Source: Bacteroidota bacterium (GTDB lineage: Bacteria > Bacteroidota > Bacteroidia > Bacteroidales > FEN-979). From it: a stretch of 64,000 nt of DNA. The position numbers and the translations under genes were made by a program. Shown one piece after another: positions 57,301 to 64,000 of the stretch. The DNA lies in the NCBI GenBank assembly GCA_026391805.1, contig JAPLDJ010000018.1:1-64000 (forward strand). Direction: 5' to 3'. The first letter of the stretch is position 1. Each line of letters opens with the position of its first letter. The notes beneath the pieces are model-generated. The model saw nothing but the letters and a program-made list of their open reading frames with translations. It had not been told where the DNA came from and did not search any database.

Positions 57301-58832
57301 GCTCCCATATCCGGTGGATTGGTCCGTCCGGCGCCTGTTATATCAACCGGAACGAGCGCAATGTATACCCCGGTTTTGGCAAGCCCGGCAACCGATGTAT
57401 GAAGATCATTCGACCCGGTAAATACAGGATCAATATTCAGGGAGTTGGCATCCATCCCGGTAGCTGCCTGCCAGTTGGCAAGCGTGGCCTGGTTCGAGCC
57501 CAGGTATCCGATATTCGGATTCACACCATCGTCATAATAATCATTGTAGTTTATGCTCCCGAATACAGTATTTGCAGATGCACAGTAAACGGCAAAGGTC
57601 GTCCCGTTGGATCCGCCGATTAACGTTTGTGAATTCTTGAAAATGTTATCCCTCACATTCAGTCCATTGATACCGGAAAAAATGGAAAGGCAGGCGCTTG
57701 CCCCCGAATTTGCCGAACGGAGCACGGCCCCGGTAAGCCAGATGGAATTGTGGTAAATGCGGATGTTCCCGCCGCTGTTGATATAGATACCTGCCGTGAT
57801 ATTGTCCTGGTTCCCGATCGCCCCGTCCGACTTTATCGTTGTTATCGTATTATTTGAGATCTCGGTAGGTGTTCCTGCTGCCGCACCATAGTAGATCCCA
57901 TAATTCCCGTAACCTCCGGTTCCCGGATAATACCAGTCATGGATCTTGTTTTGAAGGATCCTGGTGTTAGTGACGCCACCCGGCATCCAGATCCCTGCCT
58001 GGGCCGTGTTGGCATTGCCCAGCGGGGCTCCCATGATCTCATTCCCCTGGATCAGGGTGTTATCGGCCTGCCGGAGAAAAATACCCCGGAACTGGATCGC
58101 TTCCGCATCTGTAACGGAACCGATGATATTGTTGAGGATCTGCCCGTTGGTTGCGACGGCGCCGGCAATCCCCTGGAACTGGATGCCGAACCTTGCGCTG
58201 GAAATCGTGTTGTTGCTGATCGTGATGCTGTCGTATGCGCCATTCGTGTTGTCGAGAAAGATGCCATAAGTGTTTTTTGTGATCTGGCTGCTCGCCTTGA
58301 TCTGGCAGTTTTTTATCAGGATGTTGCTGGCAGGCAGCGCTCCGGGATTCATCAGTTCGATCGTATAGGTGTTGGTCGCAGTGCTGGTATTTGCCCATGA
58401 AAGGCTTTTATCGCTCCCGCCGCTGTTTGACCCGTCGATGATGACATACTTCGACCCGTTTATAATCAGGATCGCTGTAGCGGAAGAGCCCGATATAACC
58501 GGCGTTTTCCCGGCACCCGGCTTGATCGTAACGGTGTTGGTAAAACTCACTCCGGCAACTGTTCCTATTGTGATCGGAAATGTCTCGGATGGATAAGTAT
58601 TATCCATCAGGACAAATGTAACAGGGCAGGAAACACCCCTGGAATTCAGATCCGCGATGGCCGCTGTAAGCGTTACATAGATTTGTCCCGCACCAACATT
58701 GTATGAACCGCACAACGTGGGAAGAAGAGGGCTGTAAGCAGCATTTCCTGCAGAAACCGGATTTAGTGTCTGACCTGATACAAAAACGTTGGCCATGAAT
58801 AAGGCCACAGGAAGAAGTAAATATTTTTTCAT
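54336..58832 (-). CDS. Giant T9SS type A cargo protein with beta-helix, fibronectin-like and PKD/Ig-like modules
   Basis: 1498 residues. Signal peptide (1-20, ending FVSGQ). A right-handed beta-helix domain (about 40-515) with repeated NxxI/ILxNxI strands (ILIKNCQIKASSQ, YDSITISNNTISSARFGIQFQG). Three fibronectin-like units (about 520-810, ATLNGTINAN...YDYGLTTNYG). A PKD/Ig-like array (about 820-1400) of the form PxITGPxxVCVNSxGxVYTTQxGMxxYTWTVSAGG. It ends with a T9SS type A signal (IYPVPNDGKFTVTF...GVYTVIFENS...VVNK). The beta-helix suggests polysaccharide binding or cleavage, though no catalytic residues could be assigned. Confidence 0.9.
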   Translation of the reverse strand: MKKYLLLPVALFMANVFVSGQTLNPVSAGNAAYSPLLPTLCGSYNVGAGQIYVTLTAAIADLNSRGVSCPVTFVLMDNTYPSETFPITIGTVAGVSFTNTVTIKPGAGKTPVISGSSATAILIINGSKYVIIDGSNSGGSDKSLSWANTSTATNTYTIELMNPGALPASNILIKNCQIKASSQITKNTYGIFLDNTNGAYDSITISNNTISSARFGIQFQGIAGAVATNGQILNNIIGSVTDAEAIQFRGIFLRQADNTLIQGNEIMGAPLGNANTAQAGIWMPGGVTNTRILQNKIHDWYYPGTGGYGNYGIYYGAAAGTPTEISNNTITTIKSDGAIGNQDNITAGIYINSGGNIRIYHNSIWLTGAVLRSANSGASACLSIFSGINGLNVRDNIFKNSQTLIGGSNGTTFAVYCASANTVFGSINYNDYYDDGVNPNIGYLGSNQATLANWQAATGMDANSLNIDPVFTGSNDLHTSVAGLAKTGVYIALVPVDITGAGRTNPPDMGAYEFSANQIVTTSAATAILGTSATLNGTINASNATVTSGYDYGLTTNYGTSIAGVPPTVTGTTVTGFTGAAAGLTGNTLYHFRAKGVSGGVTVYGSDLTFITLSSPPTVVTTAATGVTATLATLNGTVNANGSSSTVFFDYGLTTTYGNTAAGTPSPVTGNSVTSVSCIITALMPCTLYHYRVYATNTGGTAYGNDLTFTTAAAAPYATTTPATAIGPTVATLNGTITANCASTTVTFDYGLTTTYGTTVPGVPSPVTGNAATLVNSNIIGLSIGATYHFRVCGTNANGSTCGNDMTFTTGCPVAGPAGPITGPTQVCQGGSGYVYTVTIPNATGYVWTLPIGGTITAGAGTNTITVSYAYNAAPGYMFVYGTAPCGNGAPSMLAVSVNSPATPTITGPASVCVNSAGNVYTTQTGMSNYTWTVSAGGAVTAGGGTNAITVTWSTTGAKTVTVNYKTAAGCWAISPTVYNVTVNPLPAPTIIGPNPACSNYPGLIYSTQAGMTGYTWTISAGGSITAGTGTNAITVTWNNTGAQSVSVNYTNANGCTAAAAVTYPVTVNSGATPTIIGPNSLCVNSGYCTYTTQAGMTAYNWTISPGGIINFGSGTNAVTVSWIGSGAQWISVNYTNPSGCSAPAPTQFNVTVNPLPGSAGSITGTAAVCGGANGVAYSTPVITGAVTYIWTLPAGAAMASGAGTNTITVNYAANASNGNITVYGNNMCGNGTTSAPFAVTVTALPAAAGTISGPASVCEGETGVLYSVPPVTGATGYTWTLPIGVTMVSAVANTITVDFTAAAVSGIIRVFGTNACGSGAASPDFNVTVNPIPPTPVVTNIGYMLYSSAPLGNQWYYSATWSGTGVPIPGATAQTYDASLTGQGVYWTIVTLNGCSSDTSNHWILVVGIDNHTSSSIKIYPVPNDGKFTVTFSGTSSETYTISVFNNIGVKIWEEKNVELNSSTSKVIDLRPVPNGVYTVIFENSLNQVVKKIVVNK

Positions 58833-59008
58833 GATTCAGGAGATTATATTTCGAGTAGAAAAATAAATTGAAAAAGGTATTTATTGTGATATATCGAAAT
58901 CTTCCCGGCTTGAATAAGGAGGAAATAAGAATTTCAAACTTCCCTGTCAAAGATATTCATTTATAACGTATCTGTCAATATAAATAGAGCAGAAATTGAT
59001 AATATATT

Positions 59009-59144
59009 TACTGGCTGTCGCGCATCCACCTCACATGGTCCTTATAAGGCCTGGGTGCATGCTATGAATGATTTTGATCCGAGCGTGGCGATGTATCCTT
59101 CGCTCAGGTCGAATGCGTTTGGGGTGAGGTGTTTGAAAGATTAA
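59009..59144 (+). pseudogene. Degraded C-terminal fragment of a FISUMP (Fibrobacter succinogenes major paralogous) domain
   Basis: Reading tgt at 59018 in frame to the TAA at 59142-59144 gives a family-like tail: ASTSHGPYKAWVHAMNDFDP, then LRSNAFGVRCLKD. The ending xxFxVRCxKD and the central AWxxxM pattern are typical of FISUMP/SUMF1-like domains. Just upstream, YW is out of frame with the rest, so the piece is frameshifted, and no start or body exists. The remaining sequence from 58833 to 59008 is AT-rich, contains the upstream region of the giant cargo gene and shows no gene. Confidence 0.6.
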
Positions 59145-59148
59145 TTCG

Positions 59149-59156
59149 TATCTTTG
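59149..59156 (+). promoter_or_regulatory. -7 box TATCTTTG for the MNT/HEPN pair
   Basis: Exact TAnnTTTG match ending 14 nt before the ATG at 59171. Confidence 0.55.
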
Positions 59157-59170
59157 CTTTAAAAATTCCC

Positions 59171-59506
59171 ATGAACGGTGTCTTGAATAATATTGAATCC
59201 GACGTTAATATTATTTCCATAAGGAATACCGTCAAAGAATTGATCCCCGGTGCAGAGGTCTTTCTGTTTGGTTCCCGTGCGAGAGGCATGGATCAGGAAA
59301 CCAGTGATTATGATCTGCTCATTGTTGTTGATCATTCGATCAGTCATACAGACCGCCTGCTGATCCAATCAAAAGTAAGGAAGAAATTAGCCGCTCAGAA
59401 CATACTCTCTGATGTGATCGTTCAATCTCAATCAGATATTGAAATAAAAAAAGGTCTCACCGGTCATATCGTCAGAAACGCTTTTCTGGAAGGAGTAAAG
59501 TTATGA
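59171..59506 (+). CDS. MNT-type nucleotidyltransferase (putative antitoxin)
   Basis: 111 residues from MNGVLNNIE; the upstream open frame overlaps the degraded fragment. The nucleotidyltransferase signature GSRARGMDQETSDYDLLIVV (GS...DxD) is intact, so the enzyme is probably active. In MntA/HepT pairs such proteins AMPylate and neutralise the HEPN toxin. It overlaps the HEPN gene by 4 bp (ATGA). Confidence 0.87.
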   Translation: MNGVLNNIESDVNIISIRNTVKELIPGAEVFLFGSRARGMDQETSDYDLLIVVDHSISHTDRLLIQSKVRKKLAAQNILSDVIVQSQSDIEIKKGLTGHIVRNAFLEGVKL

Positions 59507-59892
59507 GTGATGAAATGAAAGCATTTGTGAGACAATGGATCACAAAAGCCGAAGAGGACCTTATGGTGGCAAACCAGCTGATGAAAATAGAATACCCTCC
59601 GAAAGGCACAATAGGATTTCATTACCAGCAATCGGCTGAAAAATTCCTGAAAGCTTTTTTGCTTTATCATGACGTTGATATACCCAGGACACACAATATT
59701 GAATTCCTTCTTGAAAAAGCAAAGAAGTTTGATCCGGGTTTAGGGGAGATTGATCCCGGAAATCTGACCGATTACGGGGTTGAAGCACGCTATCCGGGTG
59801 ATTTTCTTGAACCGTCACTGAATGAATTATCCACCCTTCTGAATATCGTTGAAGATATAAAAAACATTGTAAGCAGTAGAGTGAAATTTTAA
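59503..59892 (+). CDS. HEPN-domain protein (putative toxin)
   Basis: 129 residues. Four-helix HEPN pattern: WITKAEEDLMVANQLM, FHYQQSAEKFLKAFLLYHDVDIPRTHNIEFLLEKA and YGVEARYPGDF. The RX4-6H RNase motif of HepT toxins is not obvious (only RTH and RYPGDF are seen), so whether it is an active RNase is uncertain. Coupled to the MNT gene by an ATGA overlap; together they look like a toxin-antitoxin pair. The 336 bp after its stop hold a repeat and the leader of the next gene. Confidence 0.87.
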   Translation: MSDEMKAFVRQWITKAEEDLMVANQLMKIEYPPKGTIGFHYQQSAEKFLKAFLLYHDVDIPRTHNIEFLLEKAKKFDPGLGEIDPGNLTDYGVEARYPGDFLEPSLNELSTLLNIVEDIKNIVSSRVKF

Positions 59893-60033
59893 CCCTTCCA
59901 ATAAAATACAGTTGATCATTTCCCGCCAGACAACCCTTTCCAGCCTTCATTGTCTTCCTTATGTTATGGGCTGATGCCCGAGTTATCATATCATGAGCCG
60001 GGGTTGATTAAAAAGAAAAGGCATGCATACTAT

Positions 60034-60137
60034 TTTCCTTTGTGTGCCTTTGTGCGTACTTCGTGACCTTTGTGGTCAATCATTTAAAATTTAACCACGA
60101 AGGCGACAAAGGTCTTCACAAAGGCGAATAAGGACTT
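60034..60137. repeat. Diverged palindromic CTTTGTGTGCC / CACAAAGGCG element, copy D
   Basis: Left part ttcctttgtgtgcctttgtg, centre aaaatttaaccacgaagg, right part aggtcttcacaaaggcgaat. It is an imperfect inverted repeat related in form, though not closely in sequence, to the TTTCACGCAAAG elements. Located between the HEPN gene and the giant gene. Confidence 0.55.
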
Positions 60138-60228
60138 TTCAGTCAACCCCTGATTGAATGTGGCTTTATTTGTACTTTAGTCCGATACTATTGAAATTTC
60201 TTCTACCTTTACACATCATCTATAAGAT

Positions 60229-63200
60229 GTGAAACATCTTTACCTTATCGGATTATTTCTTTCTCTGTCTTTCTTTGGATTTTCACAAGGCGAATTCAAT
60301 ATCTGGCATTTTGGGAATAAAGCAGCGCTGAACTTTAATACGGGATTCCCGGTTTCATTCGGCGGCAGCCAGCTCCAGCATACCGGACCATCTACCAGCA
60401 TCTCCGATTCCCTGGGCAACATCCTCTTCTATTCTGAGGGCTGGAATGTTTATAACCGTAACAACGTTGTCATGCCCAACGGGTCCATTAACGGAGGCGG
60501 ATGTTCAATAAACTATGACCAAATGAACCTGGGAGTTAAGCAGATCAATAATCTGCAGCGATATTATCTGTTTACGGCAGGATGTTACCAACCGGGACCC
60601 AGCAATGCAATTCTCCGTTATTCCGTTGTGGATATGACACTCGGCGGCGGCAACGGAGCCGTGGTGGCGGGAATGAACGGCATTCCCCTTCCGGGAGGTT
60701 ACAGGGCTTATTATTCCGTGACCGGCACCCGTCATCACAACAACCGTGATGCCTGGGTGGTAGTACGTTTAGAGGATACCGACAGCAATTATTATGCTTC
60801 CTACCTGGTCGACCCGGCCGGGCTGAGTTTCGTCCCGGTTTTAAGTAACAGCGGAATCCAGATGTCTACTCCACCGTTTATGACACTCGAGGTATCAAAT
60901 ATGCGGATATCAAAGGATGGCTCAAAGCTGGTGGCAAATTATGATAGCATCGCCGAGGTATGCCAGTTCAACGACGCGACAGGGCAGGTATCCCCTCTAT
61001 TTCATTTCTACCTACCCCTTATTATGGGAGTACCAACAGATGTAAATATGGTCGAATTTTCACTCGATTCAAAGCTTCTTTATGTTTCAGGCCGGTCCAG
61101 GTGGGCGCCCGTGCATGGATTTCTTTACCAGTATGACGTTACGAAAACGGATTCGGCGCAATTTGTCCAAAGCTGCGTGCTGCTGGATTCCATCAGCGGC
61201 GGTATGGGTCATGCTCTCCAGATGGCGCCGGACTGGAAGATCTATGTGTCGAATCCCATGATTAATGATACGTTAAGCGTAATCAACAATCCCTCCGTCC
61301 TGGGCATTGGATGCAATTTTCAGAAAGGCGTTGTCGACGTGAAGTCATTTGACGGGGGTACGGGTTTCCCGCAATTCATCGAACGGTATTATGCCGTTAT
61401 TAATGATTCCGGATATTGCCAGAACCAGCCGTTTCATTTTACGCCTGCCATCTGGCCTCCCGCCGACAGCATCCATTGGGATTTCGGTGATCCGGCTTCA
61501 GGGGTAAACAACATTTCCAACATCCAAAATCCATTTCATACATACCATGCATCAGGTCCTTTCTCGGTTCATCTTTTTGTAAGGCACAATGACAACCGCA
61601 TCGATTCCACAACGAAAACCATTCTTGTCGCTTATGCTCCGCAACCCTTGCTTGGGCCTGATCAGATTATCTGCAACGGAGATTCCATCACGCTCGATGC
61701 CGGTCTCTTTGGCGGAGCTACCTACCAATGGGCAAATCTGACCTTAGGACAGTACAATATCGGAAACGGCCAGACCTATAAGACCAATGTCCCGGACACA
61801 TATATGGTGTCGGTAACTGATTACGACGGTTGTACCGGAATGGATACGATCAGGCTGTATCCGCCGCCGCATGTGACAAACGATCCTCTTTTCAAGACGA
61901 TCTGCTCAGGAGAATCAACAGCCATTCCATTGACGTCGGATGTCCCGGGAACCAATTTCCACTGGACAGCAAGCCTCACATCAGGAACCGTCACAGGTTT
62001 CAGCGCTGATTCAGGACTTTTCATTAACCAGGTTTTGATCAATCCAACCGCCTCTCCCGGAATTGTCAATTATCACATTACCCCGAAAACAGGAAATTGC
62101 AATGGAATTCCTTCAGATTTTTCAGTCACGGTAAATCCTATTGATACCGTGAAAGTCTCTATTTCCGCATCTGTGAATAATATTTGTGCAGGGACCTCTG
62201 TCACCTTTACTGCAACCCCGGCAAATCCCGGGTTAACGCCCACTTATCATTGGAAAGTCAACGGGGTCAATTCAGGCACGAATTCAACGTCGTTCACTTA
62301 TACACCATTGAACAATGATGTTGTGACCTGTGAGCTGACCTCCTCGAATACGGTTTGCACTTTTAACAATCCTGCTACGAGTAACCAGGTATTAATGGTT
62401 GTTAATAGTATATTGGTTGTGAGCGTTTCTGTTTCGGCTTCAGCAAATAATATCTGTGCCGGTACATCGGTCACATTTACCGCAACACCAGCCAACGGAG
62501 GTTTAACACCTTCATACCAGTGGAAAGTAAACGGAGGCAATGCTGGCACCAACAACCCGAACTATACCTACGTTCCTGCGAATGGCGACCTTGTCACCTG
62601 CACACTCACATCCTCTGAACCCTGTACATCCGGCAATCCAGCAACCAGCATACAGTATCCGGTATCCGTTAACCCGAACCAGCCTGTCAGCATCACAATT
62701 TCTGCTTCTTCCAATCCCTTCTGCCAGGGATCAACCGTGACCTTCACTGCTGTACCCACAAACGGCGGTTCAGCACCTGTGTATCAATGGAAGGTAAACG
62801 GTGCTAATGCCGGGATCAACAGTTCAACATTGTCCTATATCCCCAATAATGGTGATATTGTCACTTGTAATGTGAATTCAAATGTTTCCTGTCCCACAGG
62901 CAATCCGGCCAGTTCGAACACCATCACGATGGTACAGAACAACAGCATTCCGGTCAGTGTTTCAATTGCCTCATCCTCGAACCCGGTCTGTGCCGGAATA
63001 TCTGTAACATTTACAGCAGCACCAACCAACGGAGGAACAACTCCATCGTATCAATGGAAAGTGAACGGAAGCAATGCCGGAACCAACAGCCCGGTTTATA
63101 CCTATGTCCCAGCCAATGGGGACCTCGTCACCTGCACGCTTACCTCGAATGTCGCATGTGCAGGCGGGAACCCGGCCACATCCAATTCGGTGACCATGAC

Positions 63201-64000
63201 TGTCAACCCGAACCTGCCGGTCAGCCTCTCCGTGTCAGCATCCGCCAACCCGGTTTGTGCCGGAACGATAGTGACTTTCACAGCAATTCCGGTTAATGGC
63301 GGATCATCTCCTTCTTACCAATGGTACATCAACAGCAATCCGGTCGGAACGAATAATCTGGTCTGTTCTTATATTCCGATTAACGGAGATCTTGTCAGTT
63401 GCACATTGACCTCTTCTGCAATTTGCGCCACAAACAATCCAGCAACCAGCATCCAGTATCCAGTAACTGTTAATCCGAATATGCCGGTCAGCGTTACCAT
63501 TACAGCTTCGGCAAATCCGATCTGTTCAGGAGTTGCAGTAACTTTCACAGCCAGCCCGACCAATGGAGGATCAGCTCCGTCATATCAGTGGAAAGTCAAC
63601 GGAACGAATGCCGGCACAAACTTATCAACCTACACATACAATCCTGCGTCTGGAGACCAGGTGCAATGCATTATAGCCTCAAACATTTTTTGTCCGACCG
63701 GCAATCCGGCCATCTCCAATACGATCACAATGATTGTTGCTTCACCGCCTGTTGTGACCCTCACATCGTGCTTTGATACCATAACTATGCTCATTGCAAA
63801 ACCTATCAAACTCAGGGGTGGGATCCCGCTTGGTGGTACCTATTCAGGGGCAGGAGTAAATTCCTTGACCAATATTTTCACGCCATCACTGGCTGGTGCA
63901 GGCACACATACAATCACGTACACCTACACGAACGCATCCCTTTGCACTGCTGCAAAGACAAGAACAATCACTGTTCTGTCAACGCCGGCATTCACTTGCG
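60229..64000 (+). CDS. Giant secreted repeat protein, 3' end beyond the window
   Basis: At least 1257 residues with no stop before the window end. GTG start followed by a signal peptide (KHLYLIGLFLSLSFFGFSQG). Residues about 20-400 form a propeller-like domain (FNIWHFGNKAALNFNTGFP, LGNILFYSEGWNVYNRN), then a PKD domain (about 405-465: WDFGDPASG...NPFHTYHASGPFSVHL), an Ig/PKD module (GPDQIICNGDSITLDAG) and a second one (about 555-640). Six 89-residue Ig-like repeats follow (nt 62149-63750). A C-terminal T9SS signal is expected outside the window; the module shared with the 17525 gene makes a type B signal likely. An ATG directly before is followed by a stop, so GTG is the only close start. Confidence 0.85.
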   Translation, partial: MKHLYLIGLFLSLSFFGFSQGEFNIWHFGNKAALNFNTGFPVSFGGSQLQHTGPSTSISDSLGNILFYSEGWNVYNRNNVVMPNGSINGGGCSINYDQMNLGVKQINNLQRYYLFTAGCYQPGPSNAILRYSVVDMTLGGGNGAVVAGMNGIPLPGGYRAYYSVTGTRHHNNRDAWVVVRLEDTDSNYYASYLVDPAGLSFVPVLSNSGIQMSTPPFMTLEVSNMRISKDGSKLVANYDSIAEVCQFNDATGQVSPLFHFYLPLIMGVPTDVNMVEFSLDSKLLYVSGRSRWAPVHGFLYQYDVTKTDSAQFVQSCVLLDSISGGMGHALQMAPDWKIYVSNPMINDTLSVINNPSVLGIGCNFQKGVVDVKSFDGGTGFPQFIERYYAVINDSGYCQNQPFHFTPAIWPPADSIHWDFGDPASGVNNISNIQNPFHTYHASGPFSVHLFVRHNDNRIDSTTKTILVAYAPQPLLGPDQIICNGDSITLDAGLFGGATYQWANLTLGQYNIGNGQTYKTNVPDTYMVSVTDYDGCTGMDTIRLYPPPHVTNDPLFKTICSGESTAIPLTSDVPGTNFHWTASLTSGTVTGFSADSGLFINQVLINPTASPGIVNYHITPKTGNCNGIPSDFSVTVNPIDTVKVSISASVNNICAGTSVTFTATPANPGLTPTYHWKVNGVNSGTNSTSFTYTPLNNDVVTCELTSSNTVCTFNNPATSNQVLMVVNSILVVSVSVSASANNICAGTSVTFTATPANGGLTPSYQWKVNGGNAGTNNPNYTYVPANGDLVTCTLTSSEPCTSGNPATSIQYPVSVNPNQPVSITISASSNPFCQGSTVTFTAVPTNGGSAPVYQWKVNGANAGINSSTLSYIPNNGDIVTCNVNSNVSCPTGNPASSNTITMVQNNSIPVSVSIASSSNPVCAGISVTFTAAPTNGGTTPSYQWKVNGSNAGTNSPVYTYVPANGDLVTCTLTSNVACAGGNPATSNSVTMTVNPNLPVSLSVSASANPVCAGTIVTFTAIPVNGGSSPSYQWYINSNPVGTNNLVCSYIPINGDLVSCTLTSSAICATNNPATSIQYPVTVNPNMPVSVTITASANPICSGVAVTFTASPTNGGSAPSYQWKVNGTNAGTNLSTYTYNPASGDQVQCIIASNIFCPTGNPAISNTITMIVASPPVVTLTSCFDTITMLIAKPIKLRGGIPLGGTYSGAGVNSLTNIFTPSLAGAGTHTITYTYTNASLCTAAKTRTITVLSTPAFTC
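62149..63750 (+). repeat. Six tandem 267-bp coding repeats (Ig-like units)
   Basis: Units begin at 62149, 62416, 62683, 62950, 63217 and 63484, exactly 267 bp apart. Each encodes the pattern VSVxxSASxNPxCAGxSVTFTA, PTYQWKVNG, AGTN, Y.P.NGDxVTC, NPATSN. Cys pairs suggest one disulfide per unit. The copies are similar but not identical, unlike the BACON array. Confidence 0.9.

Noticed and set aside
62149-63750. Regular 267-bp period as a non-coding satellite or CRISPR-like array
   Set aside because: The open frame runs through all six copies without a stop and the encoded units are clear Ig-like domains.

Overview
The window is chromosomal DNA of a member of the Bacteroidota. It is probably an environmental, Bacteroidales-like lineage, but a genus cannot be named from the sequence. 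Evidence for the phylum: a sprA (sov) gene for the type IX secretion system (T9SS) translocon, large secreted proteins with T9SS type A or type B C-terminal signals, an Omp28-type lipoprotein, a TonB receptor/DUF4249/FecR/ECF-sigma surface-signalling set, a sufBCDSE operon, and at least thirteen exact copies of the Bacteroidota -7 promoter box TAnnTTTG just upstream of genes.

Layout. 1-6 kb: envelope proteins (Omp28-like lipoprotein, DUF6029 outer-membrane protein, TlpA-like thioredoxin), manA, a LOG-family phosphoribohydrolase and a small P-loop kinase. 6-11 kb: a giant T9SS cargo protein with seven BACON repeats. 11-17 kb: dCMP deaminase, a lipoprotein, and a minus-strand run of amino-acid permease, TauE/SafE transporter and isoaspartyl peptidase. 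17-24 kb: a NAD(P)-binding protein, a T9SS type B cargo protein, dxs, a MIP18/DUF59 protein and typA. 24-31.5 kb: a DUF433/DUF5615 toxin-antitoxin-like pair, a lipoprotein, and the TonB receptor-DUF4249-FecR-sigma cluster. 31.5-40 kb: small secreted and membrane proteins, a lipoprotein built from a duplicated unknown domain, the suf operon, and a REP-associated tyrosine transposase (RAYT). 40-46 kb: thiL, a cysteine hydrolase, a YncE-like propeller, uvrC, VanZ-like protein and gcvH. 46-54 kb: sprA and ruvA. 54-64 kb: a second giant T9SS cargo protein, a degraded FISUMP domain fragment, a MNT/HEPN pair, and a third giant repeat protein that runs off the window.

How the parts relate. SprA is the outer-membrane channel through which T9SS cargo leaves the cell, and four very large cargo or cargo-like proteins are encoded within 50 kb of it. 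The ECF sigma/FecR/TonB-STN set is a complete trans-envelope signalling chain. The suf operon would supply Fe-S clusters, but its sufB carries one in-frame stop codon.

The most unusual theme is the load of short palindromic or simple repeats between genes (families starting TTTCACGCAAAGA, CACAGATT, CCATCCTCCATTCTCC, CGTATGACGTATG and GCGAAAAGCGAAA). Several have entered genes in frame: the permease C-terminus, the FecR linker, the isoaspartyl peptidase N-terminus and the RAYT linker. No CRISPR array, rRNA or tRNA gene was seen. No clear new multi-gene defence system was found. The best candidates for undescribed biology are the duplicated-domain lipoprotein at 32.9 kb, the RAYT carrying its own palindromes, and the repeat-encoded protein segments.
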